From an uncultured Bacteroidia bacterium (GTDB lineage: Bacteria > Bacteroidota > Bacteroidia > Bacteroidales > UBA932): a stretch of DNA of 23,152 nucleotides. The notes below the pieces were generated by a model. That model ran no database searches, had not been told where the DNA came from, and was given only the letters and a program-made list of their open reading frames with translations. This document shows, piece after piece, positions 1 through 7,428 of this stretch. The DNA lies in NCBI GenBank assembly GCA_902767465.1, contig CACXHM010000002.1, positions 1-23,152 of the forward strand. The letters are read 5' to 3'. Each line of letters opens with the position of its first letter. Position 1 is the first letter of the stretch. The translations under genes and the position numbers were made by a program.

Positions 1-82
1 CCATCATCTTCTTCACAGCAATCTCCCCGGCGCCGGAACACTGGTCAATGATGTATTGAACAAAGTCTGAATTGCAAGCCAT
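1..82 (-). CDS. TfoX/Sxy N-terminal domain protein (5' part only)
   Basis: An ATG at 80-82 on the minus strand opens a frame of 27 codons that stays open to the window edge, so only the N-terminus is visible. The peptide begins MACNSDFVQYIIDQC and continues SGAGEIAVKKMM. This fits the start of TfoX N-terminal domain proteins, which open with a short helix, a loop of the type 'L-x-G-x-G' and then a K-M-F/M-G motif. In proteobacteria TfoX/Sxy is a competence regulator; small single-domain TfoX_N proteins in Bacteroidales have no established role. A TATATTTG promoter element lies 20 nt upstream (103-110). The call rests on 27 residues and so is moderate. The rest of the gene lies outside the window. 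Confidence 0.6.
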   Translation of the reverse strand, partial: MACNSDFVQYIIDQCSGAGEIAVKKMM

Positions 83-99
83 AAATTCCGATCTATCGA

Positions 100-334
100 A
101 CACAAATATAGGAAGATTTCAGATTCGTTAAGCCAGACGATGGTCTTCATTCCCCTGCCCTTGCACCAGCCCGTTTCCGTATGGGCGCTGCGGCCGCAAG
201 GAAGGACCAGAACGCAGATATCGGCCCACTCCAGCGCCTCAATGTCGTTAGAAAACTGCTGCTCCGCCGCAGGATGAGCCAAGCCCTGCGCATATTGCGC
301 AAACGCCCAATCTGAGCATTTCGGGAGATGATCA
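100..334 (-). pseudogene. Nucleoside 2-deoxyribosyltransferase-like gene remnant
   Basis: The minus-strand frame encodes a stretch with the signature core of a nucleoside 2-deoxyribosyltransferase-like family: an EALEWADICVLVLPCGRSAH block, followed by TETGW and KTIVWL. Family members are normally about 130-160 residues with an N-terminal Rossmann-like strand and substrate loop. Here an in-frame TAG just upstream (about position 335) leaves only about 17 residues before the first available start (TTG at 280-282), so the N-terminal half is missing. After KTIVWL the frame no longer resembles the family and runs through the promoter and start of the next gene. It is therefore a fragment truncated at both ends rather than a working enzyme. 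A short functional protein starting at the TTG cannot be fully excluded, but the nucleotide-binding N-terminus would be absent. Confidence 0.6.
103..110 (-). promoter_or_regulatory. Probable promoter -7 element (TATATTTG) for the TfoX-domain gene
   Basis: The minus strand reads TATATTTG here, an exact match to the Bacteroidetes TAnnTTTG -7 box. It ends 20 nt before the ATG of the TfoX-domain gene, which allows a short leader. No clear TTTG -33 box is seen at the usual spacing. The element lies inside the 3' end of the deoxyribosyltransferase remnant. Confidence 0.45.
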
Positions 335-382
335 TGCTAATCATCCCATGTACGGAATGAAAAAAAATAAACGGCGTACTTG

Positions 383-3148
383 TCAGAGGTCATTTTTAAA
401 GCGACGGATAACAACCGGGCCCATAAGGCCGGAGGATGAAAGTGAGGAAGTGTTACGTAGCCGTATGTTGGTGGATGTTCCGTAAGGTCGTCCGGGTGTA
501 TCCTGGTCGAAAGCAAGACGGTTGTACCAGGAATTAATGACCGTAACTTCGAGTTTGTTTTCTCCTTCCTCAAGTGGCAGGACCACTTCGAAAGGCCAAG
601 TCCACACAACTCCAAGGTCTTTGCCGTTAAGCGAGACTTGAGCTATGCCCACATCTTTGATTTCTCCAAGTGAAAGCAGAGCCGGGCCGGGGCCGATAAC
701 TGTTGTGCGATAGGTGGCCGAACCGCTGTAGTAGCGAATGCGGGGATCTTTGTTCAGGGTCCAGTCGGAAAGGGTGTCAAAAGACACCTCCTCCGGGATG
801 GAGTCGAAACTGACTTTCCAGCGGCAAAGCGTATCGGCCGGACCGCAGAAGCCGAGTTGTTTTCGGGGCGCTGTTCCAGACTTTTTGGAAACGACTGCCA
901 CTTTGCTCTCATATGGCCCCAAAGCCACCTTGACACAGGTTTTCTTTCCGGATATTATTGCTTCGACCGATTCGGCCTCTCCCGTCACCGGGTTCCATAG
1001 TTCCACCGATTTTCCCCGTGAACGGAGCTGAACATCTTCAATCACATTCCGGCCGCTTTGATTTGAGAGGAAGTACGCATCTGCATCTTTGAACCTGTAG
1101 TGAATCCACATAAAAGAACCTGCAATACAATCGGGTTCAACACCTTTTGCGGCAAGACAGTCTTCCGGGGATATCCCCACAGCTACAAAACCTCTCTTGT
1201 AGGGACGGATGCCGGGCTGAGAATCTCCCCATAAAGCGTCGGCGAGGCTTGCAAAATCATCTTTTTTATGCAGGGTCACGGAACGAAGAGGCTTGTTTCC
1301 AAGCACTGTAGCGCCTTTCCGCACCAATCGCTCTATTTGTCTGAGCGCCGCCGGAGACAGGACCCGGGTCTGAGGAAGAACCAGAAGCCTATAAGCCCTT
1401 CCAGAAGGAAGAACAATCTGTCCGCGACGGGTTTTCGCTTTAAGCAGAGTCCGTTCGTCCACAACGTCATAGTCGTATCCGGGAGCAAGCGGTGAAGAGA
1501 ACGGATAGATATTGGGAACATGGTCTCCGTAATAGTAAAGGATTTCGTTCACAGACTCCCCGTTCTGTGCAAGAGCCTGAACGCGGGCAAGATAATCAAT
1601 ATATGGTCCGGCCTGATTCCACCATGTTATCTGAGGATTGAAATGAGTACCGGCAAAATATTCCTGACCGGGCAGCCCCATGGAAGTGGGTGAACAGGTA
1701 AAAGTGTGGAAATAGACTCTGTTCAGGCCTTCACATATTTCGTGGTCGAATGCTGGCTTCTGGTTGCTCCAGATGCAGTCGTTCCATTGTGGGCCTATGG
1801 TAGTAAATGCTTCGGCTCCAATAATTCTCTTGCCGTAGATATGAGCTGCGGATGAGGCCTGCTTGAGGAAAAAGCGTCTTACGGGAGTTGGACGATGAGG
1901 CGACATTGCCCAGAATTCACTCATCACGATGTCGCTCAGCCCGTAATTGCGTATCCCGTCAAACGGAGCGCCATGCGGCCCTGCAGATTCCGGCTGGATT
2001 CCCATGCCGAGCTCATGTGCACGTTCTGCAAAACGGCCGAAATGGCGCGTAGCAATAGCTTCCCTTATGGTTTTGCGGAAATCTGCCAGAAAAGCCAGGC
2101 TGGTGGGGATATCGTCCAGGACATATCCTGCGGTAACTGCGAGCCAGGGCAAAATGTCGTAGCCGTTGAATTCCCTGAAGAAGTTCTCAAATCCAGGAGT
2201 CCAGTTCATGCCGCCGGCTTCCCAGCTGTCGGTGGAAACGTAACGAAGAGTACTGCCCACATGCGGCCCGCAGGCTTCCAGAACCGGCCCCATCACCGTA
2301 TCCCAATAAAAATCAAACGCTTCGCTGCTGAGATGGTCAAGCACCAGTCCTTGCCAGGTATCGGAACAAGTGGATACTTTTGCTCCAGTGCAAGTATAAC
2401 CTATCCGGACAATCTTCCATTCTCCCTGGGGCGGAGTCCAGTTCAACAGGCCGTCCGCTGTCAAAAACGGTGTGAGGTCAACAACTTCTTCAGATGCGAC
2501 CAGATCGGTATCGCCTTCCGAAGGACCGTCATTACTCAACAGGACAGTGCCGTCCGGGGTGCTGAAGCCCAGTTCCCTCTGGCTGACCTGATCCACGAGG
2601 CGATGAATGCGTTCTATTTTCTTTCCGCTGCAGGGAAATGCCAGCACAGCGATGTCACGGTAGAAACCATAGCGGGTTTCCGGCTGAGGAGGAAGGTAAT
2701 TGCCATCGGTGACATTCTGACCCTCCAAAGAACTGCTTACCAGAAATTTGGCGGCATATTCAGGGGTCACGACAGGACCGCCGAGGTTCCATCCGCTTTG
2801 GATATTCATTCCAATCACTAAATTGTGTTTTTCGGCGCAGTCAAGTGCGTAGCGCAGAAGTCTGCACCACTCGTGAGAACCGAACTTCGGTCCGGCAGGG
2901 ACGCTTGCATGACCGCCCGAATCGGCTCCTCCGGCATCGATCACCATCGCTCCGTAAAAACCCTTCCCGGCCATCTCCGTAAGGTCTCTCGAGATGGCTT
3001 CTTCATCTACATTGCCATTGAGCCACCACCACCAGCATGCGGTGCCGTAGGTTTGTGAAGGGTTGGAGAATTCATCTCGGAGATTGTCCAGACGGGGGCT
3101 TGAGAATGCCGTCAAAAGAGTCAGAATCAGAAGGAGAAGAAGTTTCAT
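383..3148 (-). CDS. GH106-type alpha-L-rhamnosidase, secreted
   Basis: This 921-residue protein belongs to the glycoside hydrolase 106-like group (alpha-L-rhamnosidases acting on plant rhamnosides and pectin side chains). A signal peptide of consecutive Leu residues (1-17) has no lipobox Cys, so periplasmic or soluble export is expected. The N-terminal family motif CWWWWLNGNVDEEAISRDL lies at 38-56. Catalytic-barrel motifs visible are STDSWE (305-310) followed by NWTP, IQPESAGPH (384-392) and GAEAFT (444-449); Glu310, Glu387 and Glu446 are the conserved acidic candidates. The C-terminal 150 residues form a beta-sandwich with the LNGKDLGVVW and NSWYNRL motifs found at the end of GH106 proteins. 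The gene is monocistronic here and divergent from the flavin reductase gene. A second, longer GH106 occurs at 12325-15564, but the two are not close copies. The exact glycosidic linkage cannot be read from sequence. Confidence 0.88.
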   Translation of the reverse strand: MKLLLLLILTLLTAFSSPRLDNLRDEFSNPSQTYGTACWWWWLNGNVDEEAISRDLTEMAGKGFYGAMVIDAGGADSGGHASVPAGPKFGSHEWCRLLRYALDCAEKHNLVIGMNIQSGWNLGGPVVTPEYAAKFLVSSSLEGQNVTDGNYLPPQPETRYGFYRDIAVLAFPCSGKKIERIHRLVDQVSQRELGFSTPDGTVLLSNDGPSEGDTDLVASEEVVDLTPFLTADGLLNWTPPQGEWKIVRIGYTCTGAKVSTCSDTWQGLVLDHLSSEAFDFYWDTVMGPVLEACGPHVGSTLRYVSTDSWEAGGMNWTPGFENFFREFNGYDILPWLAVTAGYVLDDIPTSLAFLADFRKTIREAIATRHFGRFAERAHELGMGIQPESAGPHGAPFDGIRNYGLSDIVMSEFWAMSPHRPTPVRRFFLKQASSAAHIYGKRIIGAEAFTTIGPQWNDCIWSNQKPAFDHEICEGLNRVYFHTFTCSPTSMGLPGQEYFAGTHFNPQITWWNQAGPYIDYLARVQALAQNGESVNEILYYYGDHVPNIYPFSSPLAPGYDYDVVDERTLLKAKTRRGQIVLPSGRAYRLLVLPQTRVLSPAALRQIERLVRKGATVLGNKPLRSVTLHKKDDFASLADALWGDSQPGIRPYKRGFVAVGISPEDCLAAKGVEPDCIAGSFMWIHYRFKDADAYFLSNQSGRNVIEDVQLRSRGKSVELWNPVTGEAESVEAIISGKKTCVKVALGPYESKVAVVSKKSGTAPRKQLGFCGPADTLCRWKVSFDSIPEEVSFDTLSDWTLNKDPRIRYYSGSATYRTTVIGPGPALLSLGEIKDVGIAQVSLNGKDLGVVWTWPFEVVLPLEEGENKLEVTVINSWYNRLAFDQDTPGRPYGTSTNIRLRNTSSLSSSGLMGPVVIRRFKNDL

Positions 3149-3178
3149 TATCGGTTGATATGAACAGGTATTACTTCA

Positions 3179-3186
3179 CAAATGTA
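3179..3186 (-). promoter_or_regulatory. Possible -7 element (TACATTTG) for the GH106 gene at 383-3148
   Basis: The minus strand reads TACATTTG, an exact TAnnTTTG match, 30 nt upstream of the GH106 start codon. This is a plausible leader length. A matching -33 TTTG was not found at 19-21 nt, so the call rests on one box. Confidence 0.4.
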
Positions 3187-3220
3187 ATGATTATTCACAA
3201 AATAGTGTTGATAACTTTTC

Positions 3221-3256
3221 ATGTACAAACCGAAATAATTCGGTATATTTGTACAT
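3221..3256. promoter_or_regulatory. Nested inverted repeat (probable operator) over the flavin reductase promoter
   Basis: The outer arms ATGTACAAA (3221-3229) and TTTGTACAT (3248-3256) are perfect reverse complements. Inside them CCGAA (3230-3234) and TTCGG (3239-3243) are a second perfect pair around ATAA. The only asymmetry is a TATA insert at 3244-3247, which is part of the -7 box TATATTTG (3244-3251). The placement across the -7 element and the predicted transcription start suggests a repressor site, or a hairpin at the extreme 5' end of the transcript. No regulator gene is adjacent. Confidence 0.5.
3244..3251 (+). promoter_or_regulatory. Promoter -7 element (TATATTTG) for the flavin reductase-DUF1846 pair
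   Basis: An exact TAnnTTTG match ends only 6 nt before the ATG at 3258. If initiation occurs about 7 nt downstream of the box, as is usual in Bacteroides, the transcript would start at or next to that ATG. The -33 region is T-rich (TTTT at 3216-3219) but not an exact TTTG at standard spacing. Confidence 0.5.
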
Positions 3257-3257
3257 T

Positions 3258-3938
3258 ATGCGAGCAGGACAATTATTAATAGCATCGGCGGCCGTATTGC
3301 TTATGGCTGCGTGCAGTGAAAATAACAAAAACAATCAGACAATGAAAGAAAATACGCCGGTTCAAGAAGTCGCGGGCCGCAAGAATTTCGGTCCCAACCA
3401 TTCCCTCATGACCACTCCCCAGCCTTGTGTCATGATTGCAACATGGGATGCCGACAAGACCCCTGATGTAATGATGGCTGCATGGGCTGGGCAATATGAT
3501 CATAATCAGATAGTTATCAGCCTCTCGGAACATAAAACGACCGATAACCTGAAAATCACGAATGCTTTCACCGTGAGTTTTGCCGATGAGCGCACCGTGA
3601 AAGAATCCGACTACTTTGGCATCGTGAGCGGCAGAAACGTTCCTGACAAAGTTGCAAGAGCCGGTTTCACCGTTTCTCCAAGCCCGAACGTAGATGCTCC
3701 CATCATCAATGAATATCCGCTTACCCTCGAGTGCAGAGTGGTCTCTTTCGCAGACGGAATTCTGATCGGTGAGGTCGTGAACATGAGCGCGGATGTCAGC
3801 ATCCTTGACGAAGCCGGTCGCGTTGACCTCTCCAAACTCAAACCGATAGTTTTTGATGCTTCATCACTCACTTATCGTTCCATAGGGGATGTAGTCGGAA
3901 AAGCATGGGGTGCTGGAAAGGAACTGGACGCTGAATAA
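3258..3938 (+). CDS. Flavin reductase-like domain protein with lipoprotein leader
   Basis: A protein of 226 residues if it starts at the ATG at 3258. The leader MRAGQLLIASAAVLLMAAC is a textbook lipoprotein signal with lipobox LMAAC and Cys19, followed by a low-complexity Ser/Asn/Lys linker. From about residue 40 it matches the flavin reductase-like (FMN-binding split barrel) family: VMIATWD near the start, an AAWAGQ motif, SLSEHKTT, FTVSFAD, then SGRNVPDK and ALECR-type LTLECRVVSF. Relatives in Bacteroidales use FMN to transfer electrons from NAD(P)H or act as uncharacterised flavoproteins. The lipoprotein leader is odd because NAD(P)H-dependent flavin reduction is normally cytoplasmic. A shorter start at the ATG at 3342 (MKENTPVQEV) would give a cytoplasmic protein with an 84-nt leader. 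Only 20 nt separate it from DUF1846, so the two probably form an operon. Confidence 0.8.
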   Translation: MRAGQLLIASAAVLLMAACSENNKNNQTMKENTPVQEVAGRKNFGPNHSLMTTPQPCVMIATWDADKTPDVMMAAWAGQYDHNQIVISLSEHKTTDNLKITNAFTVSFADERTVKESDYFGIVSGRNVPDKVARAGFTVSPSPNVDAPIINEYPLTLECRVVSFADGILIGEVVNMSADVSILDEAGRVDLSKLKPIVFDASSLTYRSIGDVVGKAWGAGKELDAE

Positions 3939-3958
3939 TTCTAAACTGTATCAAAAAG

Positions 3959-5449
3959 ATGAAGCAAGGCTTTGATAACGATAAGTATCTAAGAATTCAG
4001 TCGGAACACATCAAGCAGCGTATAACCTCCTTCGGCGGAAAGCTGTATCTGGAATTCGGCGGAAAACTGTTTGACGATTTCCACGCGAGCCGTATTCTGC
4101 CGGGATTTGAACCTGACAGCAAGCTGAAAATGCTGATGCAGATGCGTGACGATGCCGAGATAATAATTGTTATCAGTGCTTTGGATATTCAGAAAAACAA
4201 GGTGCGCAGCGACCTTGGCATCACCTATGACGTCGATGTACTCCGCCTCCGCGATGAATTTATCACCCGAGGCCTGTACGTAAACAGCGTCGTTGTCACA
4301 CATTATAACGGACAGTCCAGCGCTGACGCCTATCGCAGACGTCTGGAAAATATGGGCATCAAAGTCTATTATCATCATACGATAGAAGGTTATCCCAACA
4401 ATGTTGCCCTCATTGATTCGGAGGATGGATTCGGGAAGAATGACTATGTGCAGACCACAAAGCCCCTCGTGGTGGTTACAGCGCCCGGGCCCGGAAGCGG
4501 GAAAATGGCAGTGTGTCTGAGCCAGCTTTATCAGGACAACCAACGCGGTGTCAAGGCAGGATATGCCAAATTTGAGACCTTCCCTGTGTGGAACCTGTCG
4601 CTCACCCACCCCGTCAACCTTGCATATGAAGCTGCAACTGCCGATCTTGAGGACGTCAACATGATTGACCCTTTTCACCTCGAAGCATATGGTAAGATGG
4701 CGGTCAATTATAACCGGGACATTGAGATTTTCCCCGTCATGAACGCTCTGTTCATGGATATTTATGGAGAATCTCCCTACAAATCTCCCACCGATATGGG
4801 AGTCAACATGGTGGGCAACTGCATCTGTGACGATGAATCATGCCGGGAGGCTTCACTTCAGGAAATCGTACGCCGTTACTACACGGCACTCTGCAATTTT
4901 GCTGAAGGCAAGGCAGCCGAGAGCGAGGTCAACAAGATTTCCCTGCTTATGAAACGTGCCGGCATCACCACTGCACACAGGCTGACCACTGTCGCTGCAA
5001 AAGAAAGGATGGAAAAATCGGGAGTGGCATCTGCTGCAATAGAACTTGGTGACGGAACCCTTATTACCGCTGAAACCAGTCCTCTTCTTGGTCCAAGTGC
5101 TGCTTTGCTGCTGAACGCTCTTAAACACCTTGCTGGCATTGCACATAATGTAAAACTGATTCCCCAGCAGATGATCGCGCCTATCCAGAAGACCAAAGTG
5201 AACTATCTGCACGGCCACAACCCACGCTTGCACTCTGATGAGGTCCTGGTTGCCATCTCCATGATGAGTCTTATTGACGAGAACTGCAAGCTTGCGCTGG
5301 AACAACTTCCAAACCTTGAAGGGGCTCAGGTTCACTGCACTGTCATGCTCAGTGAAGTTGACCGTAAAACATTCAGCAAACTGGGCATCGGAGTCACCTG
5401 CGATCCTGTCAGAAAAATCACCTCCGTATCACGTCAAAACGCCAGGTAA
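3959..5449 (+). CDS. DUF1846 (UPF0371) family protein
   Basis: At 496 residues it has the usual length of the DUF1846/UPF0371 family, which is soluble and of unknown function. The start MKQGFDNDKYLRIQSEHI and the motifs LYLEFGGKLFDDFHASRILPG (about 29-49), SALDIQKNKVRSDLGITYD (73-91) and APGPGSGKMAVCLSQLYQ (175-192) are characteristic; GPGSGK (177-182) resembles a phosphate-binding loop. The C-terminal half has a Cys-rich patch, NCICDDESC (287-295). No signal peptide or membrane segment is present, so it should be cytoplasmic. It follows the flavin reductase gene by 20 nt. Its last 32 nt overlap the 3' end of the convergent porin-like gene. No catalytic role is established for the family; binding of a nucleotide or cofactor through the Gly-rich loop is only inference. 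Confidence 0.88.
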   Translation: MKQGFDNDKYLRIQSEHIKQRITSFGGKLYLEFGGKLFDDFHASRILPGFEPDSKLKMLMQMRDDAEIIIVISALDIQKNKVRSDLGITYDVDVLRLRDEFITRGLYVNSVVVTHYNGQSSADAYRRRLENMGIKVYYHHTIEGYPNNVALIDSEDGFGKNDYVQTTKPLVVVTAPGPGSGKMAVCLSQLYQDNQRGVKAGYAKFETFPVWNLSLTHPVNLAYEAATADLEDVNMIDPFHLEAYGKMAVNYNRDIEIFPVMNALFMDIYGESPYKSPTDMGVNMVGNCICDDESCREASLQEIVRRYYTALCNFAEGKAAESEVNKISLLMKRAGITTAHRLTTVAAKERMEKSGVASAAIELGDGTLITAETSPLLGPSAALLLNALKHLAGIAHNVKLIPQQMIAPIQKTKVNYLHGHNPRLHSDEVLVAISMMSLIDENCKLALEQLPNLEGAQVHCTVMLSEVDRKTFSKLGIGVTCDPVRKITSVSRQNAR

Positions 5450-6410
5450 GTCCCATTTCAATGTTGCTGCGGTTGAGATCGCTGTCGTTATAAACGACGG
5501 CATGAAGGCGTATCTTGTCTCGCCCGAATGGGAACCATTCCAGTCCGCATCCGCCATAGACATATTCCACTCCAGGGGCTATTACCATGTCATACGCCGT
5601 TCCATCAGAGCGGACATTGGCGCTGTCATTCCATTCATACCCGGCCTTGGCGCAGATATTCCAGTCCCCTATGCTCCAGATGAATTTTGAGATGATAGTC
5701 ATATCGCTGAACAAGAAACGTTTCTGTCCCAAAGCGCCTCTGTTCATTACATCTATGTCAAGGATGCTTTTTCCAAAATTGAAATGGTTTCCCAAAGAGA
5801 TATAGTTGATAAAATTCCTGTCCGGGCTCTCTACAAAATTCAAGGTCCAGATAGTATGCCACCACTGCGCGAACCTGCCGGTCCAGGCAAAATTATAAGC
5901 ATAAATACCACTCTTGCCCAATGCAAGAGGTGAATTGCATATCTGCATCACCAACGCTTGTGCAGAATTGAAATGTCTTGTGACAGAAGCCCCAAAGGTA
6001 AATCCCTGATCAATGCTGTTGCAGAACTTGCTGTAGTAGTAGACGTCTATCGGGGTGGCATCGTACTCATATCCTCCTATCAGCACGGCATATTTGCCGG
6101 CAAGAATGCTCCATTTCTCATTAGGATTCCAGTTCAGATACATAATGTCGGTTGCGTTGAACATGTTCTTCTCATCATACACCTTCTTGCAAAGACTGTG
6201 ACGGATGCGGTAGTTCAGTTGTGGCGCAACATGACCATGGAAATGAATATTCAGATGCTCTCCCCTGATCTGACTGTCATATCCCCCCTCTCCTACCTGC
6301 TGGTGAAAGGACGTGCGCATATCCAGATACAGGCTGTCAACGACATTGCCGCCTGCGGCAGCATTCGTAAAGATGATTGCAACAGCCAGAGATATAATAA
6401 TTCTTTTCAT
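5418..6410 (-). CDS. Outer-membrane porin-like beta-barrel protein
   Basis: A 330-residue protein with a signal peptide (MKRIIISLAVAIIFTNAAAG, cleavage near residue 20). The mature part consists of alternating amphipathic, aromatic-rich strands and turns, for example LNIHFHGHVAPQLNYRIRH (53-71), SILAGKYAVLIGGYEYDATP (101-120) and the C-terminal strand NIEMGLTWRFDVIRR. The 'xLxAGKxxxxxGGxEY' pattern near residue 105 and overall length resemble phosphate-selective porin O/P-like proteins of Bacteroidetes. This suggests an outer-membrane channel or small barrel; substrate is unknown. It is transcribed divergently from the YitT gene and overlaps DUF1846 by 32 nt at its 3' end, leaving no room for a conventional terminator between them. 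Confidence 0.7.
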   Translation of the reverse strand: MKRIIISLAVAIIFTNAAAGGNVVDSLYLDMRTSFHQQVGEGGYDSQIRGEHLNIHFHGHVAPQLNYRIRHSLCKKVYDEKNMFNATDIMYLNWNPNEKWSILAGKYAVLIGGYEYDATPIDVYYYSKFCNSIDQGFTFGASVTRHFNSAQALVMQICNSPLALGKSGIYAYNFAWTGRFAQWWHTIWTLNFVESPDRNFINYISLGNHFNFGKSILDIDVMNRGALGQKRFLFSDMTIISKFIWSIGDWNICAKAGYEWNDSANVRSDGTAYDMVIAPGVEYVYGGCGLEWFPFGRDKIRLHAVVYNDSDLNRSNIEMGLTWRFDVIRR

Positions 6411-6492
6411 TGCTTACATTTTGTTACGAAATTAACTTATTATTTTGATTTGTCATAGTTATTTTTTTAATTTGAGGAAAACTTTAAAGCTG

Positions 6493-7422
6493 ATGACCAA
6501 CTTCTTTAAACCTCTTTCTTCCTGGAAATTCTGGAAAGAACTGATTATTATGACACTGGGCATGTCGTTCGGTGCTGCGGCGGTTTACTATTTCCTAATG
6601 CCGAGCAAACTTATAATCGGCAGTATTTCAGGTCTTTCCATCGTTCTCTCCGAGGTATTTACGAATATGGGGTTCGCAATCAAGACCTCTACCCTCATAC
6701 TTGTAATCAATGCGGTGCTGCTGGTACTGGCATGGTTGCTGATAGGAGCCGAGTTCGGGATGAAAACCGTTTATACAGCCCTGATTCTGGGTCCGCTTGT
6801 GGATCTTTGGGATAAGATACTTCCATACGACAAACTCATCGTGGAAGGCACTTCGGTCATGAATGATCCATGGCTCGACCTGATTTGTTTTGTACTTATG
6901 CTAAGTATCTCTCAAGCAATACTGTTCCGTATCAATGCTTCCACCGGTGGTTTGGATATACTTGCCAAGATTGTCAACAAATATCTTCACTTCGACATAG
7001 GAACATCCGTGACAGTTGCCGGGGCACTCATCTGTTGTTCTGCATTCGCAATCAACCCATTCCGTATGGTGGTAATCGGTCTTATCGGAACATGGATCAA
7101 CGGACTTGCCGTCGATTATTTCACCGATACGCTTAACAAGCGCAAACGTGTCTGCATAATAAGCAACAATCACGAGGAGATCCGCAGATTCATATTGAAC
7201 GATCTATCACGAGGGTGCAGCATTTATCATCTTCAAGGCGGTTACAGCGGCGAAGAAAAGATAGAAGTTGTTACCCTCCTTACGCAAGACGAATATGCGA
7301 AGCTCTTCAACTTTTTGAAAGAGAAGAACTTCGCATATTTTATCACTGCCGGCAACGTGAGCGAAATCTACGGCAGCTGGCATACGCGCAAAGGCGTTGA
7401 ATCAAACGAAAAGATCAATTAA
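6493..7422 (+). CDS. YitT family membrane protein (DUF161 + DUF2179)
   Basis: From the ATG at 6493 the protein has 309 residues. About five to six hydrophobic segments (around 16-36, 40-57, 66-86, 93-108, 127-146 and 170-205) include the family signature LIIGSISGLSIVL (40-52) and the repeat-like INASTGGLDILAKIVNKYL (147-165). The C-terminal soluble DUF2179 domain (about 216-296) carries GCSIYHLQGGYSGEEK and ITAGNVSEIYG. YitT proteins sit in the inner membrane; their transported substrate is unknown. An upstream TTG (6445) would add 16 residues of poor quality, so the ATG is preferred. The stop codon overlaps that of the convergent MscS gene by 4 nt. Confidence 0.88.
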   Translation: MTNFFKPLSSWKFWKELIIMTLGMSFGAAAVYYFLMPSKLIIGSISGLSIVLSEVFTNMGFAIKTSTLILVINAVLLVLAWLLIGAEFGMKTVYTALILGPLVDLWDKILPYDKLIVEGTSVMNDPWLDLICFVLMLSISQAILFRINASTGGLDILAKIVNKYLHFDIGTSVTVAGALICCSAFAINPFRMVVIGLIGTWINGLAVDYFTDTLNKRKRVCIISNNHEEIRRFILNDLSRGCSIYHLQGGYSGEEKIEVVTLLTQDEYAKLFNFLKEKNFAYFITAGNVSEIYGSWHTRKGVESNEKIN

Positions 7423-7428
7423 TCTTTT
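7409..7428. terminator. Weak bidirectional hairpin at the YitT/MscS convergent ends
   Basis: AAAAGAT (7409-7415) and ATCTTTT (7422-7428) are inverted repeats around a 6-nt loop that contains both stop codons. On the plus strand the stem runs into TTTTTC. The stem is nearly all A/T, so it would be a weak intrinsic terminator at best, but it is the only candidate at this tail-to-tail junction. Confidence 0.3.

Noticed and set aside
323..347. Imperfect hairpin (GGGAGATGAT / ATCATCCC) downstream of the GH106 gene
   Set aside because: The stem contains a bulge and no T-run follows on the minus strand, so it is not a convincing terminator.
1895..2821. Plus-strand open frame of 308 codons inside the GH106 gene
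   Set aside because: It is antisense to the conserved GH106 barrel, its translation is Cys/His/Arg-rich with no domain, and it is a by-product of codon bias on the opposite strand.
3989..4678. Minus-strand open frame of 229 codons
   Set aside because: Opposite DUF1846, which matches its family over the entire length.
5958..6458. Plus-strand open frame of 166 codons
   Set aside because: Antisense to the porin-like gene and crosses its start into the intergenic region; no domain seen.
6411..6492. A/T-rich divergent spacer between the porin-like and YitT genes
   Set aside because: Promoters must lie here, but only near matches such as TATTTTG and TAATTTG with altered spacing were found, none good enough to list.
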